The notes beneath the pieces are model-generated. The model searched no databases. It was not told the origin of the DNA and saw only the letters and a program-made list of their open reading frames with translations. The position numbers were made by a program, and so were the translations under genes. A stretch of 64,000 nt of DNA from Hepsetus odoe (Eukaryota; Chordata; Actinopteri; Characiformes; Hepsetidae), in assembly GCA_017165825.1 (NCBI GenBank), contig CM029383.1, forward strand, positions 11,143,219-11,207,218, written 5' to 3'. This document shows, piece by piece, positions 20,937 through 35,900 of the stretch (position 1 is the stretch's first letter; each line of letters opens with the position of its first letter).

Positions 20937-23900
20937 TAAAGGACAGATACATAAAGTAGTGCCAAATGACATCAGGGCCAACTGAAAGATGACAGGTTTA
21001 TTTTGCAGTGTACCTTCAGGATTAACACCAAATGTACATTCAAAACATTATTTTTATATAAACTAAAAAAAAGATTTTTACTGGCAAGGCTAAGACAATG
21101 TGTGTAAGCACAATTGCCACAATCTTGCAGACACCCACCCCCTATCCCCCCAGCTTCCAGGCATTAGTAATCTTGCCTTCCTGTAGATAAGCACTATAAG
21201 TGCATGTGGCAAAACACACTAATTAGTAACTACTGAAATCTTTTTCAGTTTAGACTCCCTCCTTCCACACACAACACTGCTTTCATCAGATCATATAAGA
21301 GCCTGAGATTAAAGCAATGTTTCCCAAATTCAGTCCTAGAGACCTGCACTACAAATTACATCACCTGATTTGATAAGTCAAGAAGAACTTGTTATTTAGG
21401 TAATGATAAACATGTTTCAGAAAAAAAAAAACAAGAGGGAAACTAGCATTCCAGATATTTGTTAACTGCTAAAATATGCAGGATATTTATGAGGGATTGT
21501 GGGTGTATAGTTTTTTTTTTGTCTGTTGTACTGTTTGCAGTCCAAATCATTATTTTTATCCCGTGATATTCCAAGAAAGGCTTGCCACTTGAATATTGTC
21601 CTGAGAACCCTCATGCTGTGCTGGGAAAAGACCAGACCAGAAACATTTCCTTAGCCCTTTCAAGTCCAAAACAATTTCCTGGTATTCAGAAGGCTCTCCT
21701 AACCAAATTAGGTCAGTTCTCACACCCACACAAACTGGATTATTTTTGCCTCTAGTATTCTTGCCCAGGCCTATTTTCATATTGTCTTGTCATTGTGTGC
21801 AATTAAAAGCACACTTAACAAATCTCAAAAAATCATGTTTTATCCTTTATGAATTGGTAGCTGACCTGATTTTGATGGGCCTAATTAAGCTCTCTGTCAT
21901 TGAACATATTCAAATCCTCCTTTTTACCTCAGAGATGTCAAAGTGAAAGTCCAGTGTTTTGCCTGGAAGGGCTTTAGATGAGCCATCCCACATCATTCGG
22001 CTGACCTCCAGATTGGCTAGGTCCCCATGAGCATAGGAAGGTAAGGACAGGCTGGCTGAACGGGACACCACAAGCTTAAGTACATTGAGAGCCTCCTTCC
22101 AGTGTACAGTCTGCAACACATATAAATTCACATACACATATATTCAGACGCACATATTCAAATGTATATCTAAGACTTTTTGCAGGTCTCGAGAAATTCA
22201 GATATCATCTGAAGATGATAACTCTGAAGATGCCTCATACCTGTACAAATTTCTCAATGGTTTTGAGCACCTCCACGTTGAAGGGTTTGACCTGAATGCC
22301 TGCCAGATCCATGTGACTCAACAGACTGTAGATGATCTGCAGCAGAGGCTGCTGCATGCTAGGCAAACCCTTATCCAGTAACTACAAGAATGACAGAGTA
22401 CAAAAAGAGCATAAGTACTACAGAGGTTCTCTCTTATCACTCATCCAGTAAATTTCTTGATTCATCTTCAGTAAAGTAAAAAAAAAAAAAGTAGGGCCAA
22501 AACTCACCTCAGCCATGTAAGTGACCATGCTGAGTGTGATGTCAGAGAAGGCTTCATGCAGGTAGCGGCAAACCACACTGACCCAAGAGAAGGGGTCTCT
22601 GGTGTAGGAGCGGGTTTTATACAGAGTCATTACATGAGCTAGATGAGAGAGCTTTGTGTTTCTCTCTTTTTCCTCCAAACACACCTGCAGCACAATATCG
22701 TTATAGGATAGTTATAGGAATTATTTTTTGTAAGGTCATGTTTTACAATTAATGTATGGTAAAAATCCAGTTGTGCCTAACAATAATGTATTACTTTTGA
22801 AAATGATCTCACAATAATGACATATTTTGAGCACATGAATTTCTAAAAAAGATTTGAATCATTGGTTTCTCAGACATTAGATTAGATTAAAATAAGCCCC
22901 GTTTGAGACTAAACTGTAATGTAATTTATTACTAGAAATAACAGTATTAAACTTAAGTCCTGAAGCCCCTCTGGGTGTAGCTTTAAACTGAACAGGATGA
23001 AAAAGAGACTATAATGTGAGACCTGCGCAATCCTCTCAGCACTCTCCTTGCAGAACTGTGTTGGGGAGTCAAAATGTTGCACCAGGTGAGGCAGAAGACA
23101 AAGCACATTCAGAGGGAAGCCTGAATGAGCAAAGAGAGTAAAAGACGCAAAGACAGACAGAAATTATGTTAAAAGTTAAGGGGGTTACAGAGTCAGGACC
23201 ACATATTTCATAATAATAACAATGATCTTAGTTCAGCTATCTAATATCCTTATGACATGCAATTTGTACACCGACACCAGAAAATGATTTTAAATGAGCA
23301 TATTTATAGGCAAATGCTCATGTTTTTGTCTTAAGTCTTATTTATGGCATAAATGACCCTACATTTGTAAGCCCATATGTTCTATTTGGCAAATAACAAA
23401 GCACATTAAAATTCAGAAATGTGCCATCAATACATATTGTTTTTCATGGATTTTTATCTGTATGCTGCACAGTGACAATATGGACAAATTGAATCTAATA
23501 TAATATTTAATCTAATCTAATCTCATCTCATCTCATGCCATCCCATCTCATCTCATCTGTTCTATCATCTAATATCTGTACAATGTACTGTTGTTGTTCA
23601 TTTTGTTTAGAAAACCAACAATATTTAATTTGAAAAGGGCTGCATTTATGTTTACATACAACTCTAATAGGATCCAGAAGAAAAGTCTTTGGAGAGTATG
23701 AGTGCTGGTTACCTATAGCCTGAGAAGTGTCCACTACTGCCACTTTCGACACAGGTGTAAGCTGGCAGAAGAGCTGAAGGGTCAGATCACTAGTAGTTGG
23801 TGATGTGAAGCCTTTGAGCATCAGCTGTTGGAGGCCAGCAAAGCCACTCCACTTCAGCTGAGCTTGGAGCTTTTCCAGGCGCTCACGGTTCTCTGGTAAC

Positions 23901-26900
23901 TCCAAAGGAACCCTTGCCAACAGCTTGTGCACCAGCCTGAGAGACATTTGATACTCAAACTCAAAATCTGACTCCATAAGTGAAACGGCCACCCAGAAAA
24001 TAGTGGCCAGCAGGTTGGAGGGGTGGCTGGCATTGGATGGATCAGTGACAGCGCTTCCATCAGCACGAGTGGACGAAGAGGATGAAGCGCTTCGCGCTGA
24101 GCGGGCAAGAGCTTGCTGGGTGCAGGCCTGAATACGATCCAGAGTAGCGCTGCGTGGAGGGTCTGTGACCGAGCGCTCCCCGCTCTCACCAAACTTCTTG
24201 GGAACAGAGTAGCTCCTCTGGTGCCTGCTTCGCTCAGCTGTGCCACCTTCCTGGAGAAGGTTAAGCTGGCCTGTGCTCTTGCGGTTGGAATTCAACTTTC
24301 CTATGACCAGAAAGTCTGGAGAAGAGGCTCTGTGATAAGATATTATGGATATTTTTAAGATTTTGAAGATGTCCAGAACAAACAGAGCTGTAAACTGTAC
24401 ATAGAGTTTGTACATCTATTTCTCATTTCTCAACAAAATCAAAATCTTTTTGTTCACAAAATATACATGGCATGTCAAGTCACTATGCAGTTGTTTAAAA
24501 TATGTCAAAACTATATCAGTGTGGTATAAATTAAAGACACCAAGAAAAAAAAGATCTTTTTTTTTGCCTAATGTGCAGTCACTGATATATTAGTGTCATA
24601 TTAGTGATTACTAAAGCCTCACCTAGTCAATGCTGCCATTAGATCACTGTTTTTGAGACATTCAGCCAAATTATCCACCACTGACTCCAGAGTCAGCAAC
24701 ACCTCCATAACATAGCCCTAAAAATGACATCAACATAAGAAAGTTTAAACACCTACAAAGATAATCCCACATACAAGAACACAGACGTGCACACACCTGC
24801 ACCTCATCACCATGCTCTCCCACCACCTCCACCAGACGTGAGAGCAAATCAGAAACTGCATGTGCAGAAAGTGGCTGCCTAAGGGCTCTGAAAATCTGGA
24901 AGGAGCGTCCAGCATAGTGTCGGGATGAGCTACACAGTGCTGTCTGAAGAGCCACATCACTCAGCTGCTGTTCAAGGTGGAAGTCTGGAACAGATGGAGA
25001 TTTATAAGAAAATAATCTGCAAATCACAGATTGTGATTACTCCTAGATAAAGGCTACATTAAAAAATCCTTAAAAATATAATTTTGTTCCATGCAAATTT
25101 TACTTGCCTATCACAAATTTCACACAGAACATTGCGTTAGTATTATAGTTAAATATATCACAGGTCAGTTTGAACAGCTTTTTAGATGATGGGGATTCAC
25201 AGTGTGTGTGACATAGATACCTGACTTTGACTCTTTGAACACAGACATCACATGGCGCAAGAAGTTAGTAAGTTGTTCCGCACTCTTGGAATTGGGGTTT
25301 TTCGGTGTGATGTCCTCATGGCACCACAGTGGTCCAAAGGCCCTAAGTAACGATAGGACAGTACTCCAGGCACTGCGCCACCACAAAACCACCACCAAAA
25401 TCAGACAGGGTTAATGGAATGGCTATCAAATTTTCGTGTCCATAACCCGGTTTGAGATGCTGGCTACTAGCATACGCTAGCATTGCTACTGAGATAAATC
25501 CGCACCTGTTAATACACTGAAAGCGTCATGTGTTATTGCCTGGTTACCTAGCATCATATGGATTTCATGCACCACTCAGCAGGTATAAGCCCCCCGTATA
25601 GGTAAAGACAACAGCATGAGTGAATACTTCAAGTTGGGGACTTCAACTGTATATTGAGACTGAGAAGGTTTATCATTTAAGAGTGATCACTCTTTTTACC
25701 ATCTGGCAACAGATTACTAATGAGTCAAAATCTGAGCAAACCAGTCATGGGACTGTGGATGGATAGTTCGTCATTTCTCTGTAATGTCTGTAATGTACCT
25801 TGTCGTAAGGAATTCAATGAGTTTGTTGGTCTTCTCCTCAGACTCAGTGGAAGACTCCTCCAGGTCCTCTAGATCCGCTGTGATCTGAGGGAGGTTTCCC
25901 ACACTGCCGCCCAGGCTTACACTGGAGGAAGTGGATGAAGAGCTGAGGCCTGAATCTGCCACAGGAGATGCCTGCCACTCACGAAGGAAGTCGAACCCAC
26001 CTGTATGAAGAAAAGAACAAAGTTGGATGATCAGAACAGTTCCATATATAATATGAAAGTTATCACAAAAGCAATCAGTGGGGCTGTTTTTGGCCAGTTC
26101 CAAACGGATGGAAACAGATGGCAATTTTAACTAGCAACATGCCAAGACCACAAACACTGACTAATTTCAGTCATCTGCGAAAGTTTGCTTTATCATATAA
26201 ATGTGATTCTGTGTGGATTTGTGTGTTCTAACACAATTCTCATCTAACAACAATTCAGAGATTTAAAACATGATGAAACAAATCTGACAATTACACAGCA
26301 AATGTTGACGCTTGAGTCATTCTAACTCATTCTGACACTCAAGTAAAGAGAAGTGAAAGGGAAATGAATCACAGCAAAATGCTTCTTTCCATGTAACCCA
26401 TCAGAGCTAAGAGAACCAAGAAGTCCAAGAGGTTGCGGGTTCAAGACCCACCTCCAGCACTACCATCACTGGATTTAAGAGCTCTGCATACGAGCATCTG
26501 TCAAATGCAGTAAATGTAAGTAATGTGATGGTCCTTGCTCAAGGGTATCTCAATGTAAGGGCAGATGTTTAAACCCATGACTTTCCGACCATGTGGCATA
26601 GTCACCCACCACTAGGCCCCTCACTGCCCTAGTAAATAAATAGATGATCACAGCATGTAATAACGACATTAATAACCTTGATGTAGAATTGTACCAGTCA
26701 GAAATCAATGCTCTTTCATTTTCTCTGGCCAAGCTTCTATGTTAAACCTCCCTCAATTTCTGTTTTTTCTATAAGGGTGCAGAAAATACCTGCCTACAAA
26801 AGTTTCAAGTTCCCTGTCTAATGCCTGACATTTCTTTGTTGTCAGACTGTTTTTCCATTTGTAGATTTGCTCATCACCATATGGCTTTGACATAATAATC

Positions 26901-29900
26901 AAACCTGATAGCTTAGCCTTCATTCCTCAAGCACATCAATTTGCCTTAGGGGCTGGTTCACTTGTTGTCATTCGTGGACAAGTAGGCAAGTACTAAACAC
27001 TGCATACTTGGAACACCCCAATTTGGGCATTTTAGTTTCCGGTACATCTAGCTATCACAATTTGGCCTCTGTCAAAGTCACTCAAACACACACTTGTCTT
27101 TTTCTGCATCACAAAGAGCTGACTTGATGCTAAAACTCACTTGACAGGTGGTAATGAGATAATCTATGTTATTCTCTTCCCCAGTCAGTGGTTTAAATGT
27201 TCAAGGCCTAACAGTGTCTGTAGGTATTTTATGATGGTTTAGGCCACAGCCATGCATTATAACTGATATTAAACAACTGTGAGTTGCAGGATGAGGCTTC
27301 AGATGGTGTGTTTGGGAATCCTGCTGTTGGAATTTAATGTTGGAATGTTGAGTTTAATGTTGAAATTTAAACAGGGGAAATGTAAGGTTACTTTGCATGA
27401 TAGTTTTCAACTTTTGGATGATCTTTCGATGTTCTAATTTTTACATGATGCTATTCTTGAGTTAGATTTTTCTACCTGTGTGCAAGTACTCAGGCTGGAA
27501 GCTGGATTTGACAGTTAGGGTCTTGTTGTCGCTCATCTCTCGGGTAAGCAGCAGCACAGAAGCAATGACCTGAAAGTTGTTGTTGCAGGAGAGAGCGATA
27601 AGCAGATGCAGGAGAAGACGCTTGCTGTGCTCAAACACCTCTGGTCGGTAGTGGTCCAAACCTGGGCACAAAACAGAGCAAATTCCAGCATTCAGATCAC
27701 TGCCCAGAGTGACAGTTTATTAAGAGAAAAGAGAAAAGTGCATTAGGAGGAACAGGTGCACAATGAACTTTAATAAAAGACTAAACTAAACAGAACTGCA
27801 CCCAACTAAACCCAGTTTCTTCAAAACTTTCAAAGTTTAAATGTTTAATCAATCAATAAAATTGAATCAACATTAGAAAACCAAGGGTAGGTGCAAGGGC
27901 AGGTGCAAGTACAATAACCAGGTCCAATGTGCTAGCAATGCATAATTTCTCAACTTTTTAAACAACTATTAGGAATCTGGAAGCCATAATAAAAATGAAT
28001 TGAAATAAAATAAATCCGCCCCCCCCCCCAAGAAAAAATTAAATTAACATTTAGAAAATGAAAGTTTTAGCTGCTTCTTAAATGAATGAGCTGTTTAGCA
28101 TATAAAATATGTTTAGCTTTAAAGACATTTACCCTTCTCTTGTTCAGACAATTTTCAAATGGTTTTTGTAAAAAGTTTGTAATATTTGAATGAATATCGG
28201 ATGTAAATTTGAATGTAAAATTTATAATTAGATGACAATCAAATTAGTTATTAGTATAAAATAACAAAAATGATTCACACTTTTGAATGGTAATGTTCAT
28301 GATTCTCGTAAACACAGATGGGAGATATTTATTCATTTTTCCATCAGAGCATTCCTGCAATAACTTTAGTTGCAGATAAAATGCCAGAAGAATAGTTCCA
28401 TTCAAAGCTCTCAGACACAATGGAACGAAGACAGCAGGTGATGACGACATAAAGAGTCTGAGAGAGATAAGAGATGGGTGGATGACATTTCTCTGCCTGG
28501 TCTATTTTTTCATCAGTAGAATTTTTTACATTTTTGGCATGGCTAAGCCATGTTATTCTTCTTGTTTGGAAGCCTCAATTACAGCTGGGAATGTCACTAA
28601 AGAACAAATGGGAAAGATCCTTTCTCAAACATGCAAATAGACATAGAAAGCAGTTCTATCTTTCAGCAAAATACATATGGGTGACTGCATTCATCAATTC
28701 ATGTTAGCGTCATACAAATGCCCTACCCATTACTGCCCATCATTTAGTTTAGATTAAAATACAGGTGCAGACACTATACTACCCTTCACCGTCAATCTGG
28801 GCAGTACACTTGTAGCCATACATTTCTATTATTGTTATTACTAACAAATGTAAGAGAGAGAAAAAGTCAAAACAAAACAGACAGAAAGAAATAAATAATA
28901 ATAAGGGGTGAATCACATATTTATTGTTACCAAGAAAGAGGGCGTGCAGCAGAAGGGGTAGGTGCAGGGCCCAGTCCTCTCGCACACTGTGGTCCACCAC
29001 CATCTCAGTCATGAAGATCACTGCAATGTTACATCTGCATGACGAACATAAGCACATGTAGCACAAACACATTCTTAATATTTCATGATAAGTTCATAAT
29101 GGCTGTACAATAAAGGAAAATTCCATACCTATGACAGCTACTGGACCTTTAAAAGCATTGTCAATAATTTTGTGATAAGAGAATTTATAATAAGAATTTA
29201 CATTATGAAAAAATTAAATCACCTCAAGCTGGAACTTATGTAAAATAGATACATCTCTGACATAGACATTTAAAACAGGTATTAGAAAGGTGGTTGTGTA
29301 TACATTATTAAGTTATTTTTCAGTCAATAAAGAAGTCAGAAGTCAGTCTGTTACCTCAATAGACAATTCAGCTGTTGATGGAACAAACTTAAAATAGAAA
29401 ATGAAATATATTTCCCATTCACTAGGATAGAAGCCTCTTTGATTCAAAATAGCTTTCGTTCAAATGTGCTGTCATTAATTTGTGTCCTGTTCACAACCCA
29501 CAAAACTAATTTACTTAGTATTAGCATATTTAAAGTTTGTAAGTCAAAACAAAATGTTTTTTTTTATGTAGCTGCACGTTTAAATAGCCACACATTTGCA
29601 CTGATATATCCTATTTTTACCTGCTCATCCATTTTTGTACACTATTTTGTGTGTTGCCAAAAAGAGAGAAAGAAAAAAGTGTTACAGTTGAAAAAAATCC
29701 TGTGGCCAGGAAATGTGGATGTCGAATGTGAGCATCAAGATGCATATTTTTGTCAGGCTCTGCTATGTTTTATGCTCATCTGCCAGAAAGCTCACAGTAA
29801 AAGCATCTTGGCAAAAAGTGTGCATTTTCCATCGCTTAGGCATTACGCTTAGTTTGTCCAGATCTGTGGGGCTTGAAAGAGTTCATAAACACAGATGTAC

Positions 29901-32900
29901 TCTGGTGTACTCTAACATGCTTTTAACACTGTACCTCTCCTGCAAAAAAAACAAAAAAAAAAAAACAAAAACAGAGGCTACTGCCAACAATGATCATTGT
30001 AATACTGACAAAACAACACCTCACTGCATTTAGACTTATTGACATGGCAGTTTTATAGAATTCAAACATGGGTGTGTGGAAGGTGTTTATATATGCACAA
30101 ATAACATCTGCCTTAATACTTGGAACTGAAGCAGAAATAAACTAGACATCATTTAGATGAGCAGTGAATGTTCCAATATTTTTACAAATAAACATGTCCT
30201 GGATGTCAAAGCACAAACAGAAAAAGAAAAAAAAAAAAGCTTCCTGTAAGTAGCAGGAAATACCTGTGCAGAGGCCCTCGTGGAGTGATGGTTTCTGGCA
30301 GGTAGTCCACCAGAGGTGCCCAGCAACCTCCGTTAACTGGCATGGGCAAAGGCTGGGGTCGATTACTGTCCAACACACTCATCAGCCAGCCAGCGTATGG
30401 TGGAAGGGGGTCATCTGCCAACATATTAACAGGAAAATGGTTATTTCATATAAATTCTTAATACTTAGTTATAATCACTGTTTACGTAAACAAGTTCATG
30501 TGCCATTTATTGTTTATATTAAACTTCCTATATTTTTGACATGATCTTAAGAGGAAAAACATTGTATTCCAGCTTCAAAACAGGAGGATTTTCTGCGTCT
30601 CTTCACTTAATCATCCAATATAGTCAGTGTCAGTGTTTTTCATCTGATGCATGTGTGACATTCAACCATGTGTCACTCTCTCAGAGCAGCTATGCCAGGT
30701 ATGCATGTCAAGCACTTGAGGCTCCCACACCCAAGGACATATGGGCACATATTTTCACATGTGTGTCAGATCATTCTCCACAGAAACATCTCTCACTGTA
30801 TATATTTCACATTTATTTTAAAGACTGCATAAATGATCTAGTTAAATTAGTAATTCTTTGAACTGTCCAAAGCACGACTAAAAATAATGCATTAAAATAA
30901 AAATCACATTGATTAACTACAAATTTAAGGGCAAAACCTGTGTAATTAGAAACTCAGCTTTCAACCTGATTTTTCTCTATCCTATGCAACAGAATACAAC
31001 AAATTTCCCAAGTTTGTCAGTCGGCATAACTATGTGAATTTTTATCAGTAGCAAACAATATGAATTGGGTAAGAACAATAGTTGTATGTAACATTTCATG
31101 CCTCCAGTGAGTCTTTGGAGATCAGAGTTCAATTTTGAAAACATACTCACTTTTCTCTTCATCATAGGACCCACCGGAGCTATTGCTGTAACGTGACTCT
31201 AATCGGTTATGGGCCCGTGCAGCATTACTTAACCTAGACAAGCACAATCATACACAAATGTTGATTTTCAGCAAATTAGAAAAGTACGTGCAAAAGGAAT
31301 ATTTCAGAAACTGTACTGACAGAACAGTCCTTTTAAATTTTAAACTTGCCTCTCGTCACTTTCTCTGGCTAGCTTTGCTTCATCTGTCACTTGGAAGTTC
31401 TCTTGGCCTGCAACTACAGTATTGCTGCTAGATGTTGTGCCTTGTTAAAACAAAAAACAACATAAAGGTTTTAAAAATAGAGATTTCAGCATATTTTGTT
31501 GAAAGAAGTGCTACTATTTCATAACTATTTCATTGTAACCATATGTCACCTGAGGCCACGGCAGAGATTTTGCTACTGGCGGCAAAGCGGTAGAAAGGTG
31601 GGTTGTCACAGTGCAGCACTACAGGGTTCACTGGGTCAGTCTGCTGCAGTTCAAACAGCAGTTCCTCCATGGTTTGAATGGTGTTATTCCGACATAGGTA
31701 GATCACCACCTTCTTAATCTGCAGACCCAAAACAAACATATGAAGTATCTCGTTGTGTTCTGTGTAAAAAATGTGTAACACTGCTGAAATTTAGTAACAA
31801 TAATACTAATTTATAACCCCCACATAGGGAAAGTAATAGTCTAATGTTGTACTTCACATATTCACTTACATAAGGCAGAAGTGTGGTGTCACTGCTAACT
31901 CCACACAGACTGATGAGGAATTGAAGTGTGATTCGCAGATTGTTGCTCCACTTGTCATTGGTCACAAGAGCATTCCATGCATTTTCCATCTCTGGTCCTG
32001 CAAGCTCATCACCGTACTGTGTTAAAAAATCATGCTTTCAAAAATTAGTGAGGAGCTCATAAATACCTAAAATTAATAAAACTTGATTTGAATTCAACAA
32101 GCCTGTCATATTGATGTTGTTACAGAAAGGTATGTTTAGTTCATATTGGTTTAAAGATGATAAGATAAAAGCGATACAATAAAACCAAACACAACATACT
32201 GACAACATACTATAACTACAAGCCAAACTAGTTAAAAAACAAAACAGACATTTAACTGAATTGTACCTTGGCAGTCATGTACATTAGGTTGTTAAGAACA
32301 AGGGACGTGGCTTGGAGTGAGCCCCAGCCATTGCCTTTTAGCCGGTTGGTGAGGCCTATGTTATCTGCCTGCTCTCGAGCCTCTTCCTCTGGGGTGCAGG
32401 GACTGGAGGCTGGGGGTAAAAGTCCTGTGTCGACCAGCTCAATATTGTTCAACCACGGCAGCAGATAGGTCAACATGATCTGCCTGCCATTGGGGTGAGT
32501 GGTGGGGAACCTCTGGCTGACCTCTTTTAAATGTGTGTTAAAAAATAAAAACGGGTAGACAGCATTAGTGCAAATTCCTACAACAGAATGAGGACTTTAA
32601 CAGCTTGTTAACCAGCACTACTGCAAAGTACTGTATAGTACAAGGTGGTGTTTAGTTATAGGTTACACAAACATTTACATATAAATACTAAAACTACCTG
32701 AAAAGAGAGGCAGGGTAAGTTCCGGATACATGCAAGCAAGTTGGTTGGAAAGCTGTGAGAGGGATACACTGTAAAGAGGAGGCAGGGGGCCATGGGTGCC
32801 GTACAGAATATTCCCAGACTTTTGACCCACAATCCTCTTAGAGTACACTGAGAGCTTCGCTTCTAGAACCTGTACAACATCCAGCAAAAAGAGCATCAAA

Positions 32901-35900
32901 AATGTGAGACAAATTCTTTAGACAAGAAGCTAATCATTTGTTCCAACCACTTGCATTTTACATAAAACTCATTAAGACATGTCCCACATAATCTATAATA
33001 AAATGATATATAATATAAATATGTTTTATTTACAAATTTTTTGAAGCTCAATAAACAAAATCATTTCAAGCAGCTCAACACAATTTTTTAAGTTAATAAC
33101 ACAAACTGTACTATATCATTTTTCTTAGAAGAAGAGCAGTCTGTTACCTGCATGAGCTGCATGGAAATCTCATAAATCTCTCTGCTGGTGTCAGATGATT
33201 TAAAAAGCACAAGGTTCAGCAAGGTCACAATGTCACAGGGATAGTTTCTGAAAGAAAAAAAGAGTTCAACATTATGAATAGCCTCTGCAACTTGACCAAA
33301 CAAGGTTTTTCCTCTCTATTTTTGACTGCTTTGTAAGGGTAAGACAAGCTGATGCTGATGATGACAAACAGGTGCTGATGATCATCAATGCCACACGGAG
33401 GTTGAAACACAGTCATGTTTGGAACAACATACCAGCTGAGTTCCTTCAAAAACTGTGTGCAAGTGTACCTAGAAGAATTGATGCTGTTTTGAAGGCAAAG
33501 GGTGGTCACACCAAATATTGATTTGATTTAGATTTCTCTTTTGTTCATTCACTGCATTTTGTTGATTGATGAAAATAAATGATTAACACTTCCATTTCTG
33601 AAAGCATTCTTTGTTTATAGCATTTTTTCACACCTGCCTAAAAAATAGCACAGTACTGTAGATCTAAACATGCAAAGACATATCCTAGATCTGTGAGTTA
33701 ACCCTTACACTTAGCATTTTGGTTTTCCTACCTGCTCCCACATACTGTAGCAATGGCTTTAAAGCAGCCTGAAGCTAGCTGGTAGGAGCCGGTGAAGCAG
33801 CGATCCACTGCCCAGTTGAACAGATTCACCTGATCTGGATTCAGTTCCAACAATAAGATGACCACCTCACACCCCAGCCGATGTACCTGCAGTGCAGTTA
33901 TAGTGTCAATGTTTGAACAGTAAAAAAAGGTTTAAGAAAGAGGCTAAATAGCTAAAAGAATGAAAAAGAATTAAAAGAACTAGAAACCTTATGTTTGCAA
34001 CTTATCAGAGAGTTGGACTAGAGCAGTGTACTATGCTGGAATGTTAGTAGTATGAAACTGGTCTTACTCGCAGATCATGGCAACCGAGGATGTTGTCCAG
34101 CCATTTGTAAAGATAACCATCAGAAGAGAGACCCACATTATCAAAGACAGGCCCACAACACAACACTGCTGACATAGCCTGAAGACAAAACATAAAAATT
34201 AGCAGACACACTAGAATTCTCTCAGACACAAAACATTTTTTTTTTCTCCTATATTCACTTACATTTTGTGAATATATGTCGTGTAAGAGTGTCAGCCAAA
34301 TTATATGCAAACACAAAAGAACAACAGAGGTCTAGCCCACACTGTGTATTACTGCCATAAATATAAATGTACAAAAGAGTCAACATGTGTGTCATCTTTT
34401 ATGCAAAGACTTGTACAAACCAGCCTATCTCACATTAGCAGTCTGAAAAGAGCTGGAAAGAAAGAACTACCAAACAAACAGGTAGTTCAAGCTGCAGCAG
34501 ACTATTTCAAATCTTTCCAGATGTCTTGGTCTTTTCCAAGTCCTTGCTTAATATTACTCTGGTATTTATCTACAACAAACAATTTCATCAACCAAAATCT
34601 TACTTTGTTAACTTAAAGAGTGATCGCTGATGTCATTCTAACATTCACAAGGTCCTGAACAAAAATAATTCTCTTCACTATGCATGCACAAAAGACGGTA
34701 ATATTGGTCATACAGGTTAAAGTATCGTATCTGTAAGTGCTAAAAAGGCAACTACCTAGTCCATGTTTTTCATCATATGTTCAATAATAAAACTATGAGT
34801 TAAAATTAGTTGACAGTGGAAGACAGCAACGGCTTTCTAATACTTTGAAGGTACTCTAGACCACAGCTAGCCATGTCCATGGAATTTATGTTAGTTTTAA
34901 CTTGGGCAGATGGCAGACAAATAAAAATTTAGCATATGGAAGTTCATCGTTATATAGAAATCCGTAGATGTTTTTTTTAGAATTTGAACACATAAGCCAC
35001 CCTTTGCACTGAAACTTTCATAATGAACGAGCCAATCGAGAAATGCTCCAAAACTACACTAAATGTTTTAAAAATATATTAGATTTAAAAGAAAAGGAAA
35101 ATAAAAGTGCAATACTGGATGTGATTTGATATACTGATTTATCTTTACCACCAGTAAATGTGATTTAGTAGACTGATGTATGTTCAAAGTGCAGTATTGA
35201 AAACTATTGGGTGACACAATGTTTCTTTAAAATGCAGAGCTGAATGTAATTTGGTATTTTCCTTAGCCTTGAAGGGCTGTAATGGTGTTTTGAAAGTTTT
35301 ATATACCTTTAAAGCACAGTACTGGTAGCGTGTGATCTGGTGATTTCGGTCGCTATAACGATCCAGTGGCGTAAACATTACACTGAATGGGCCAGCCCAC
35401 TGGCTAAAAAGAATGAAGAGGTGATGGCGCAGACTCTGTTGAGGAAAGAGGAATCTCCTGTGGTGCACTAGAAAGAGGGAGAAAGAGAGAAACATATTTC
35501 TCTTACAGGTCTTGAGGACAATCTCAGACAAAAAGATATGTTTATGTGAATGTATGAGTATTTATGAGAGTTACTGTCTTGGTTTTAGAATTCAGTAGTA
35601 GTCAGTCTCGGCAGTTAGTTTCACAGAGTAGCTTCAGAACTTCTAAACCATGTCAAGGGTAAAAGCTTGGCTACATATTTATATAAAATGCACAAATGCA
35701 ATAGCATTTGATTTAGAGAGCTTAATGTCAAATAGATATTCCATTGAAGCAAACTAGCTGAGTGTATGTCAAGCAGACATGAAAGAATTAATTAGACTAT
35801 ATCAATAACTCCAGCATAGAAATTGGAAAAAAATAAACAGGTTCTCTGAATACCTGGGACACACTGGATGAGGTTGGCCACCATGCCGCTGAAATGAGCT

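Noticed and set aside
29439..29852. 137-codon plus-strand frame in fry intron 37
   Set aside because: Low-complexity Lys/Phe-rich translation from AT-rich intron, no splice or homology support.
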